64,000 bases of DNA. Origin: Pezicula radicicola (lineage: Eukaryota > Ascomycota > Leotiomycetes > Helotiales > Dermateaceae). The stretch is from the NCBI GenBank assembly GCA_003008705.1, contig PDUO01000023.1, forward strand, positions 845,312-909,311. Reading direction: 5' to 3'. The position numbers and the translations under genes are program-made. The notes under the pieces were generated by a model that saw nothing but the letters and a program-made list of their open reading frames with translations, did not search any database and was not told the origin of the DNA. Shown in pieces: positions 44,893-55,261 of this stretch. Positions within the stretch are counted from its first letter, which is position 1; each line of letters opens with the position of its first letter.

Positions 44893-47494
44893 TTACTCTA
44901 CTCTCAACACTTTTGGTCCCCTTCTCTTTGTCGTCTTCTTCTTCTTGTTACCCCGGTCGAAAGAAGCTGCGGATGCATGATCTCTTCCGACGTTATCAAG
45001 GTCCTTGACCTTGTAGATCCTAATAATCCAGTTCTCACTAGTGAAGGCTTCCTCAACAGTGTTAAGGACTGGGCCAACGTCTGGCATCTTAACACCACGA
45101 ACACGGTCAGTTGCCTGTCCAGGTGGGAAGAGAGAGTTGTAGTTGTAGTATGACATCTTGTACCTGTAAAGTTGTTAGACATGGCAATGTTCGAGTGGAA
45201 TGAACAACTTACATCAAGCTGTCCTTCATGGTTTGAGTGGCACGTTCATCTACAGCGTACTCTCCCCTGTCAGTGAAGAAATCGCGCTCCTTAACTTCAT
45301 CGGGCCAAATTCCCTCAGCGATTCGTACCATCCAGAGGAATTTGTTGATATCATCTCCTGAGTACCCGAGGAGACCACCGAATACGACGAGAACATAGTC
45401 TACTTCATGTTGACGCATGATAGGGTAGCTGACCTCTTCCTTAGAACTCATAGCCTTTCCAACAGTTGCGATATGAGTATTGTTCCATGTGTTGTTGTCA
45501 ACTAGCGTTGGTCTGTCTGCCATACCACCAATTTGGTAACCGTAGTCCCACCATGACATAATCTTGGCATCCTCTGCTGTATTTTGTCGGAGCCATTGAT
45601 ACGCCTCTCTGTAGTCATCAATGATATGTTGGCTACCGTCGGGTAATCTGCTTGCCAGAACGACGGAGGGAGACGAGTAAGCATTCGAGGTGACCCATGT
45701 GCAGTGAAGCACGAAAAGCAACAGATAGGCGGTCAGGGCGCTAACGACGGAAAATTTGGAGAAAGTTGTGTAGATTCCAACAAGTGGCTGGCGCATGGCA
45801 CGAAGCCCTTCCTGCTTGGCAGCCTTTTTGGCAGCAGCTTGTGCGCCATTAGTCGCACCGTCTGGAGTAACACCCGCTGCTGCTGGCTCCTGGGGCGACG
45901 CAATAGTAAGGTAAGAGTCAAGGATATGTGACATGACCAAAGCTGCTGCCACACAGACGACCGGTGTAAGGGTGAGCATCAGACGGACCATGACACCAGA
46001 AAAGTAACTAGCGAGGATGGCGTATACAACAATGAATACTTGCTCATCGTTGAGCTTCAAGAAGCAAAGATACACTCCAGCGGGGAACAACCAGATAAGG
46101 AGGTTCAAATCGAAGAAGAACGCTGGCCATGCTGTAGGCTGATGTTCAGACACGGAGGCAATAATTGGAATGTGGATCTTGGCGTATCCAGTATCCCAGA
46201 GAGAGTAGAAACGACCTGTCCAAGGTGCGATGACCCCGGAAACAGTCAAAAGAACCAAACCACCGAAGGAGATTGCGAAGACAGCAAGAATAAATCCCGT
46301 TAGAAGAGTCCGGAACTGTTTGCTTGGCACGCCAGCACGGACGAACTCGACAAAGTCAACTAGTTGGAGAAGTCCGAAAACACCTATAACCATTATTTAG
46401 TACAACACGTATCTGTGATAGAGCCACAATTGTCTTTAACATACCGAGTGCAGACATGTGCTCGCTACTGCGAATTGGCAAGAATCCAACAAATGGAATT
46501 TGCATGCTTGCCAACGTCCCAAGGGCGTACCATGTTGTGTAGCTGACGTACAGCCTTGGGCTAAATCGGCCCATGCATATTAAGACAAAAACATGGAGAG
46601 GAATCAAGTTGGTAATGAACACATATCCACCCCAAGCAGAAACCATGTACCCGTAGAACAAGGCGCAGAGAGCACCCCAGAACGCGGATCCGACCTTCAG
46701 AGCCTTAATCCACAAGTAGAACGTAAAGACCAGAAGGAAAATGGCGATGGCCTCGTTATCGTAGCTGCCAGCAACTGATCTCGAGATGTAACCTGGCGCA
46801 ATACCCATGAAGACAGCAGCAAGAAGACCAGCAGATGGAGACGTCGACATCTCGTTGGTAAGGAGGTAGGTTGCGAACGACGTCAATCCTGAGAAACCTG
46901 GAGCAAGTAGCACACAAATGTTTCGGATATCGACTGGTATCGTGAGGGCCCTGAGAGCATGCCAGATGACACCACTGGTCACCATGAGACCTGGGTAGAG
47001 GGTTCCTCCTGTAACTCGACCAAGAGGGTGCCATGTTCGGTCGTCGAACCAATCCCAGAAATCGTAGAATCCATTTGCAACGAGATATTTTGTTGCTCTA
47101 AAATTGAACCACGGATCAACTACACGATTGTTAGCTTTGCAAGTCCCTTGATCGTAGAGATTGAAGCTCGAGGTGATTTATTCGGATATTTAGGGAGTTC
47201 TACTAACATTCGTGGATGATGCTTTCAAAACCTGCGAGTTGTATACACGTTAGTAGGTGGTTTCCAATGGACAACGAAAGTAGAGGATTGCCAGTAAACA
47301 AGAATGCGAAAGGCAAATTTGCATTCCGGAAGCTATTCTGAGCCTGGTGAAGAGGTATACGTACGAATAACTGAAAACAGCCGACTGGCAATAGCTGCTG
47401 CTGCAATTGTGCATAAAATAACCAATCTAAGAAGACCTCTAGTATTCCTCGCCGTATCCCCCTTTAAAAAAGGTTCTGCTGTTGTGGGCGGCAT
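44893..47494 (-). CDS. STT3: oligosaccharyltransferase catalytic subunit STT3
   Basis: Five exons on the minus strand: 47494-47365, 47231-47208 (a 24-nt micro-exon), 47119-46445, 46383-45213 and 45163-44893. All phases agree, giving 756 residues, close to the size of other fungal Stt3 proteins. It is the ER-membrane enzyme that transfers the lipid-linked glycan to Asn in N-x-S/T sequons. Visible hallmarks are the first luminal Asp motif in [20 protein letters not shown], multiple transmembrane segments, an [14 protein letters not shown] segment with the second acidic motif, an SSEH segment, and the WWDYGYQIG signature at Trp554-Trp555-Asp556 that binds the sequon. An [10 protein letters not shown] segment just after it is the conserved self-glycosylated site. 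The C-terminus ends in a Lys/Arg-rich tail. It is essential in yeast. The start is the ATG at 47494; the frame upstream lacks ATG. Confidence 0.97.
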
Positions 47495-48094
47495 TTTGGC
47501 GTTGTTGAAGGAGAGTTGCTTGCGCCGTTGCAACTCGATATCTGGCTCGAAGCTGTATCGTACGCGGCAGACAGGGGTATTGTAGGACTTGGCATACGTG
47601 GAGCTACTAGACGCGCTAAGCGCAGGAGCTAGTCTTAATATCTACGTACCTTTGGTAGGTAGTAAAGGGCACTTTTATGACATGGCTCCCCAATTGCGGT
47701 ACAATAAGTTCTAAGGAGCTTCTGTATGATTCGAAAGATAGTCCAATGCAGTTAGAAATTTTGTAATAAATGAATATAGGTAAGCGCCAGTGAACAGATT
47801 CATGCTGACACCTGTGATTAAATAGTTTTAGTGCTCCATATAGCAGATTATAAGAATAATGGCGAGACATGTAGAGGAAACCTCCTAAGATTCTGAATGT
47901 TTGGAAAACTCTATGAGATATGCTCAACTGCAACTATGGTACAATGTACAAGTATGCGACCCCTTGTCTATGCCTTTTGTCCTATGACTGCATGACACGA
48001 CCGTATGCCCAAGCAGAGCCCCTCGAAGGCTCTGTCAAATGATACGCACTCTCTTCCACCCATTAATACACCTGTAAACCCCTACCTTTCTCCC
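47495..48094. other. intergenic, no gene seen
   Basis: Contains the STT3 promoter and the 3' end of the ATP synthase e gene, both on the minus strand. No gene or recognised site is seen. Confidence 0.5.
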
Positions 48095-48617
48095 TTACTT
48101 GTTCTCTGCCGCCAGAGTGTTCAAATATGCCTCCAAATCGAACCGTGAATCCATTGGGTCCCTTATGACTATCACAAGAGATATGTTAGCAGAGCACAAC
48201 CCAATCTTACAACCAAGACCACTCCAATTCCTGAAGCATATTCCATGCGCTTCCTGTGGCTGGGATGATTATATCTTGCGGTGCAAACGTACTATCTCCA
48301 CTCTCAGTCGTCTTCGACGCTGGCAAATTCTTCTTCGAGTATTGTGCCTTTGCCTCCTCAATCAATTTCTGCTTGTGTTCATAATCACGGTTGATTGCTG
48401 CAAGCTTTGCGGATGAGGACAGAGATGCTTGGTGATATATTCCGTAGAAGATGCCGGCACCCAGGGCGGAGTATCGGAGGACCTAGAGAAAAGTGAAATC
48501 AGCCGCAAGAACACAATCGTAGTTTCAGATACTGCGCGAAGGTGTAGAAACGTATGTTGAGCTTGTCGGGATTATCGCGAAGGGGAAGAAACATACGTTG
48601 AGGCCGGTGGAAGCCAT
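48095..48617 (-). CDS. ATP21: mitochondrial ATP synthase subunit e
   Basis: Three exons on the minus strand: 48617-48597, 48482-48293 and 48168-48095, giving 94 residues. It is too fragmented to appear as one open frame. The introns have GTATGT and GTACGT donors with CTAG and GATAG acceptors, and phases agree. The short N-terminal stretch leads into a transmembrane helix with a Gly-x-x-x-Gly motif (the ALGAGIFYG segment), the hallmark of subunit e (Tim11/Atp21) that drives ATP-synthase dimerisation and shapes cristae. It is followed by an amphipathic charged helix (NRDYEHKQKLIEEAKAQY) and a short acidic tail. It belongs to the inner mitochondrial membrane Fo sector. It shares a 501-bp divergent promoter with the dynein intermediate chain gene. 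Confidence 0.9.
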
Positions 48618-49118
48618 TGTGGAACTCGCTGAGGACTGAGAAAGCGCTGGTGGGTGGAGCGGGGAATTTGATATGAGCGCAATCTGTCGAGAGGTCCCAA
48701 TTGACGTGTTGAGTTGGAACTGAGGGTCGTGGGTATCGTGTAGCAGAGAGAAGCTCTTTGGGGTGGTCGGGGAAAATCGCCAGAAAATACAGCAAGGGTC
48801 GCTGGACAAGAGCTTGATTGGAACAAATCGTCCGTTTGTCACGTGGGCCTTGACGGTCCCTTTAGGTTCAACAACATTCGTTCTACAAGGTGTTGTTCAA
48901 CGACGCGCTTCTCCTCGATCATCAAGTGAAAGTGTCAAGTAAATACATTCCCCTTCTATCTAGCTGCTGTCGTGCAGGCGGCCTCAAGAACCAGACCCGC
49001 TGTCCAAGTATATTGAACACAAACCAGGACATACTACCATCCATCCACCCGAGCCATCCTCTAGCAGTAGCAATACACTGCGCATTCGTTTTCCCCATCG
49101 GCATGGGTCGCAAGCATC
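48618..49118. promoter_or_regulatory. shared divergent promoter (ATP synthase e / dynein IC)
   Basis: Only 501 bases separate the two start codons, so both promoters must be here. No TATA box or specific site can be assigned. On the dynein side an upstream ATG opens a short frame (49103-49132) that overlaps the main start codon. Confidence 0.5.
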
Positions 49119-49132
49119 ATGGAAGCACGTAG
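49103..49132 (+). promoter_or_regulatory. overlapping uORF of the dynein intermediate chain gene
   Basis: A 10-codon frame starting with ATG at 49103 and ending in TAG at 49132 runs across the main ATG at 49119 in a different frame. If the transcript starts upstream of 49103, ribosomes using this ATG would pass the main start, so translation would need leaky scanning. Whether the leader includes it is unknown. Confidence 0.55.
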
Positions 49133-51257
49133 AAATGAGATTTTAGCGAAGAAGGCGAAGCTTGCTGAGCTAAAGAGACAGAGGGAACTCCGTTCCCGAG
49201 ATGCTTCTGCAAGTAGAGGCAGTATAGGTAGTCCTGGCGATGTCAGTATTTTGCACTACTGAAGTGGATCTCGAGCTGACAGTCTTTAGCTCGCAGCTCC
49301 AACACCGGGACGTGGGGAAAGTCGGGAAGCCTTGGATAGCATTATTGCAGACATATTGGGAGAGAATAGGCCTGGTTCACGTCCTGGTGGCACAGCATCT
49401 CCAGCAAGGAAAGGGAGTAGGCCCAATAGCGTATTGAGCGCTGGCGAACTCAGCAATGAGACTTCTGAATATCAAAGTCCAGCGAATGGGCAACTTCCCC
49501 ACACATACTCGATCTCTACACAAACACTATCAACCGTCCCTTTATCAACAGTCTTTGAGTTCCCCCCTTCTCCCGTCAAGGAGGTCTTTTCATACAGCAA
49601 GGGAGTGCAAACAAGTGAGGAATGGGGAACGCAAACATCGGGACCTCGGGCCTTAGCAGAGTCGGACGACGAGGATGGTCCTGCTACAGCGACTACATCC
49701 CCTAGCAAGCGACTTAGTCGGAGAGAGCGGGACAGAGAGGAGGAGTTACGAGAAAACCTGCGGAAGGAGATCGAAGAAGAACTCAAGGCGACCAGGGATC
49801 TCGTCACAGATGGGCTTTTACAATCTCCATCTGCCGTCAAAGCCAACTTTCCTTCAAGGACGTTGACAAATGAAGAACTAAAAGCCGTAACATCTTCCGA
49901 TGACTTTATGGACTTTGTGGAAAGATCGAGTAAAGTCATTGAAAGAGCGCTCGATCAAGAGTATGATATTTTAGCAGATTATGCTTTGAGTGGTGCGAAT
50001 GGGGTGGAGGAAGATGACGATGAGTACGGAAACAGGCGACGTAGGGTGAAAGAAGTCGCCCAGTTCTACGACGAACGGTGGTCAAAGAAGAGGATGATAA
50101 GTGCAATCAACTTTTCACCCAAATTTCCTGAGCTTGTACTGGCTGCATACACCAAGAATCCCTCGGCTCCTCACGATCCTGACGGACTTGTTCAAGTCTG
50201 GAATATGCATCTTCACGACAGACCAGAGTTTGTTTTTCATGCACAGTCAGATGTGCTTACTGCTAAATTCTCACCATTTCATCCTAATTTGATAATTGGA
50301 GGTGCATACAGTGGCCAGGTTATGCTTTGGGATACAAGAGCAAAGTCGTCACCTGTTCAGAAGACGCCGTTGACGGGATCTGGACACACTCACCCAGTGT
50401 ACTCCGTTGATATTGTGGGCACTCAGAATGCAAATAACATCATCTCATGTTCTACAGATGGAGTTGTGTGCAGCTGGACAGTCGATATGCTAGCGCAACC
50501 ACAAGAACTACTTACCTTAACAACGCCTCCGCCCGCCAAGACAGAAGATTTAAGTCCAACATGTATGGCGTTTCCACAGACCGATCCAACATACTTCCTT
50601 GTTGGCTCCGAAGAAGGCACAATTTTTCCCTGTCATAGGTACGATCGAGCCGGTGCAAAAGCAGGTGTTGATCAAAGAGTCAGCTATCGTGGTCACGCGG
50701 CTCCTGTCATGTCAATGAACTTCCATCCAGCCAGAGGACCCATTGACTTGGGAGACCTTGTCCTCACAAGTTCTTTAGATTGGAGTGTCAAGCTTTGGAA
50801 GGTTCGCGCCCCAGCAGCAACTTCTACAACTGGCAATACCGGCGAGGGACAATCCGTTACGCCTGTTCTGGATTTCACAAGAGAAGATGTTGTTTACGAC
50901 GCAGCTTGGTCGCCAGTTAAGCCTGGTGTCTTCTCAGTCGTGGATGGAGCTGGAAACTTAGAAGTGTGGGACGTCACAGTCGATACCGAAGTACCAATGG
51001 CTAGAGCACAGCCAAGTAGCAGGAAAGGCGGAAGAAGCATGATGTCCAAAAGCTTAAATAGAGTGGCTTGGGAAGAGTCAGAAGGAAAACGCCTCGCTGT
51101 TGGCGGTATTGATGGAATGGTGACCGTCTTCGAGGTCGGCCCAGACCTCGGAGGTAAAGACAGTGCGAGGAACGAAGAATGGACGAGTATGAAGAAGTTA
51201 GTTGCGAGGCTGGAGACTGCTGGTGTCAGCAGTGTTAATGGTATTAATGGCTCGTAG
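49119..51257 (+). CDS. cytoplasmic dynein intermediate chain
   Basis: Two exons, 49119-49241 and 49290-51257, with a 48-nt phase-0 intron (GTCAGT donor, CTGAC branch, TTTAG acceptor), giving 696 residues. The charged N-terminal helix (MEARRNEILAKKAKLAELK...) is the p150/NudE-binding coiled coil typical of dynein intermediate chains. It is followed by a disordered Ser/Pro stretch carrying three TQT-like light-chain (LC8) docking motifs (STQT, GVQT, GTQT). The C-terminal 400 residues are a WD40 propeller with clear WD-type blades such as GLVQVWNM, GQVMLWDTR, SWTVD, SVKLWKV and LEVWDV. It links the dynein heavy chain to dynactin and light chains and is needed for nuclear migration and retrograde transport in hyphae. 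The identity is well supported. Confidence 0.95.
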
Positions 51258-52205
51258 AGAGGATGATGTCGGTACAGGCGGTGAGTGGCCCAAAACATTG
51301 TTGGCTGTACCTATCACTGTACATACGGCGTTGCTTTACATATACCCTAGTTCTCGAGAATATGATCTCTCAGTATCAGCTCTTTTCCAGTGGCTAAGGT
51401 CTATATCCCATGATCAAAGTATGCCGGATGCCACTACTTCTTTATTCTCTTGGCATCGTCGATCCTTTGCATGTTTCAAAGTAAGCCCAGTCTCTAGCCA
51501 TCCGATCGCTCACATTACTCATTATCTTTCGTCCCACCGTAGAGACGTCACTGGCCATGTTGCACAGAATATATGCCCCGAGGCGCATGTAGAGATAGCC
51601 TCCATTCTACCATGGGTTCAATAAAGGACAATGCTCATGCTATCATCTTGTCTCAACAGTTGCCAAAAGAGTCAAGTACTTCAGAATTGGCGTTTTGATG
51701 GTATAGCCATTACAAGTTCTGTTCTCTGTAGAGGGGAATGCCACATATCGACAGATGACGAGCCACGCACGAAAACCAAGATTTGATCCAGCCTTAGACA
51801 TCGAGCAACACCTCTCGGTTGGCCCATCGCCTAGTGCGGCTGAAGTCCTGATCTCCAAACTCACTCATACGTGAGGGAAAGAAAGTTACACTAACTCCCG
51901 CCAATTTATCCTGTCCGGTCAGATCTGGAGGACATCTTGACTGTCAACGATAACTCTATTCCGACAACTCTTTGCGTTGCGGGGAAAAGAGCTCGTATAT
52001 GCAATACCCTAGGATTCAGAAATACTACGAGCCAATACTTTACACTTACGAAAATCAGAAGTGGCATAGGGAAAAGTGAAATTGTAACGCCAGCGATCTC
52101 AAGATCTTGCTATTAATTCCCCTGCGCCATCTTTCGGTTGCAATCGCGACAAGGGTGGAACTAGTTACACTGACCAGAGAAAATAATCTGCCTTGCAAAG
52201 TGGAT
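51258..52205. other. intergenic, no gene seen
   Basis: The 3' side of the dynein gene and upstream part of a possible small cysteine-rich gene. Open frames near 51202-51624 and 51643-51864 look random. Confidence 0.45.
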
Positions 52206-52764
52206 ATGTCTCTCGACCTTAGCAAGGCACCTAGGAGGAGCAACGTTACTCTATTACTTCTTGGGAGCCTTTTCTTATTTCTTTTCAGCAAAAGCAGGTA
52301 GCCTTTATGAGGGATATATGACGCTCCCAGGCATCAGTGACATACGGCTAAATCTTGACCAAAGTTGCAAAAGGGCAAATAGCAATTGATTTCAGGCATT
52401 CACTTACGTGTGAGAGAGTACAACCAAGCAGCACTTGTGTTGTTGATCCTGCAAGACGAGAAAGAAGAAGAAACAGTTACGATAATTTTTCTCCTTGTGA
52501 CCAGCAGACTTTTGGGTGGCTTCTGTACTAAGGCGCAAATGGGAAGAAATACAAGTTGTAGCCGATGGTTGCAAAGCCCTAAAAGGTACCCCACAAGGAC
52601 AATATTGCGGATACTGCTACCAAGTCGGTGGCAAATATCATCCCACCGATATCTACGAGTTGAATCCAAAGGGTGGTCGTTGCAATTACGGGCCTAGTAC
52701 GAAGTGCAAGGCTGGGTATACTCAGAGTCCTTTCAATTATGATTATTGTGATGGGAAGGTTTGA
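52206..52764 (+). CDS. possible cysteine-rich small protein (tentative two-exon model)
   Basis: The supported part is the frame ending at 52764, which contains about 65 residues with six cysteines, Gly/Tyr/Lys-rich spacers and a GQYCGYCYQ segment, much like small secreted proteins. A compatible first exon is 52206-52297, which encodes a basic start and a strongly hydrophobic Leu/Phe segment. Joined through a GTAGCC donor and a TACTAAG acceptor before 52533 (phases agree), it gives 107 residues. The donor is not a good consensus and the hydrophobic segment is preceded by 12 hydrophilic residues, so it could be a signal anchor rather than a cleaved signal. No family is recognised. Confidence 0.4.
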
Positions 52765-53372
52765 GTACAATGATTTTTGCTTATGGAGAAGGACATTGTA
52801 TCTAGGTTGATCTATTTGGGTTATTCGTTTGGTGGGTTCTTACGCTTGTTTTAATGAGTGGTTGAGGGATCATGACGATGGTCTTTACTAGTAACTGTTT
52901 TGTATTTGCAGTTGTCCCCCTCATAAACCCCACTCTGTCTCTCTTACTCAAGTTTTAAGCTATTTGACTGTCACACAATGTTACATTTTCAGAAACTATA
53001 GTAAGCCCAGCTCAGCCTTCGTGAGTTAGCCTTCTTTCTTCCCTTTGTCTTCTACACTTTCCATTCCGCATGTAAGTCAAAATACCTTCATATTGCTGAT
53101 TGCATTATAATGAACTTTCAAATAATGCATTTCCGTCTCAATAAAATTATCACAGCTACTTGTGACCTCTTTTTTGTTTTAAAGGAAAATTACTTAACAT
53201 AGACTGGCCCAACATATGCCTTATATTTCCCCATTCTATTGGGTGGTATGCCAACGCAGGAGTTTCCATCAAAGACCCTCAACATCACATCAACCACTCC
53301 GACCACTTCCGAGAATTCCAAACCTAAGTCTCGATCCCCTAAACCTTTAGCCCATTTCCAATTCAAAAAATC
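52765..53372. other. convergent intergenic, no gene seen
   Basis: This is the region between the possible Cys-rich gene (rightward) and the SET/MYND gene (leftward). It is AT-rich, and no coding region is supported. Confidence 0.45.
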
Positions 53373-54567
53373 CTATCTTGGATCCCCACTCCTCAGCTCC
53401 TCCATCTCTTTAACACACCTCTGACACCCACACTCGAAAAAGTAAATATCTCGTAACTTCCTCCGTCTCTCAAGCACATCTTCATCCAATTGAATATACT
53501 GAATCGTTATCTCTTCATTTTCCTGAATGGGTTCTAAAGCTTCAAGAGTTATAACCCGGCCATTGGATCGAACCATTGCGTTTGGAGAGCAGGAGTGGTT
53601 GGCCATTGCGAATGTGGGGGAGAGGCAGAGACCTATTGGGGTATTGGTTGTTGTGTTTGGTGTTTCGGATGTTAATTCGAAGGCGTTTGTGTTCATCTTA
53701 TTTTGAGGTTATATTAGCTTTGGTTAGGGAAATTATAAGCTTTTGTGTGCAAGGGAGAGGTTGACAAGGATGAGATTATACATTTAATAAATTTCTTCCT
53801 CATCTTAGACTCTTTTGAAAGACTAAAACAGGTTCAACTAACTGCAGACGAGAACTACTCAGAGTATTCTCCATAAAACAAAAAGAATAACTCAAGGAGA
53901 TCAAGAAACGTAAATCCAAAAAGATAAAACTTACAACACAAAGCAGCTTACAAGCCAAACCCTCAAACTCCTCAACCTCACTTCCCTTTTCCATCCCACT
54001 AAGACGACAAGCCATCTTAGCCTGCAACAAAAGATCTCTCCAAGCATCACCACCCTGCCTAAAAACCTCCTCCTCATGCCCCACTAATCCAAAAGGCGGC
54101 CAATCTTTCACCTCATCTTTTCCCTTGCCAGCTTGACCAGAAGAACTCTTCACCCTCCTCCATTTCACAAACATCCCAAGTAACCTAGCAGCAGCCCTGC
54201 AGGCCGTTGGTGGAACCTGTCCTCTCTGTTTCTTAATCTCGCCTAACCTTGCACACTCAGCCTTATGACAAAGACTCCAAGATTGCTTCTGGCATGTTGT
54301 AGAGCAGTATTTAACGACATGACAACCGGTACAGTAGTTGAGTTTTTGGTTGCTCTTGTTATCGCCTTGATCATCTGTGAGAGAGTTGTTGAGACAGTTA
54401 TAGCATATAGTTTCTAGAGAGGCGTTATTTGGAATGGTGAGGAATGGTTTGTTTAGTATTATAAGGGGTGAGCCCGAGTTATGGGTGGTTTTAGCATGCA
54501 AAGTCCGGTTTTGAGGGGAGTGGATTTGAACATAGGTATGATTTAGATTTTCGTGATCTTCGTCCAT
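53373..54567 (-). CDS. SET/MYND-domain (SMYD-type) protein
   Basis: Two exons on the minus strand, 54567-53935 and 53696-53373, with a 238-nt phase-0 intron (GTAAGT donor, AATAAG acceptor), giving 318 residues. A MYND zinc finger occupies residues 55-105 (Cys55, 58, 79, 82, 88, 92, His101, Cys105). It is preceded by a short beta-rich SET N-lobe. Exon 2 opens with the NTNAFEL strand and carries the SET core NHSCSPNA, which forms the S-adenosylmethionine and lysine channel, then the EITIQYIQLD strand and a post-SET CxCxxC zinc site. It should be a lysine methyltransferase of histones or other proteins. It stops right after the post-SET motif, without the C-terminal helical domain that longer SMYD proteins have. 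The intron is longer than others here, so the model deserves checking. Confidence 0.78.
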
Positions 54568-55261
54568 TATGGCTGTGAGAATTATACAAAGACCGCAATG
54601 AGCGACTTGATTTTAGGAAATTTGCGGCAAAGGCTGAATGGCGGCAAAAGGTCTGTTGTTTGAAATTTGTGGAAGGTGTTTTGGAGGTGTTGTTTTTTTG
54701 AAGGTTGCTGCTATGAGATTTGCGTGCTCGCTAAGACCATGTGACTATAGTAGCAAGGGAACCTTAGGAGATGAACCTAGAACTAAGGAAGTGTGTTGAA
54801 ACAGGCAGAATAATATTCAGAGTCATTAGAGACTGGGAAATTTTGGTTTACATAAGCTTGAATGGACTTGAAACGATAAGGATTTCAGGCCATGCAGCAA
54901 GAAGAATAGCGTTGATGATGAAGAACTTAGCACTAGGCGTAAGGATGTACTGTAGGTGCAATTAGTGTAGCTGTTAGTATAGTGTGGCACATCTGTGATT
55001 GTTTTAGGTTTTGTCTGACTTGGAAGAGCAGCATTAATTACTAAGTTTTGCTTCAGATGAATATGATAGAGAACACTCTTTTTTTTGAGTATTGCATTAA
55101 CCACCTCTAGGTTTTACTTATTAATCTTCTGGGCTATAGCAAATTATTCAATTGCAAGACCCACATATCAAAAGCATGGGACTTTGGCACTGTTAAGTAT
55201 TTCTTACAGATAAAAACCACAGAATAATTATTCAACTGGCTTCCAAATCTGATACTGATAA
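54568..55261. other. intergenic, no gene seen
   Basis: Contains the SET/MYND gene promoter and the 3' end of the Mis18-like gene. No gene or recognised element is seen. Confidence 0.5.
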
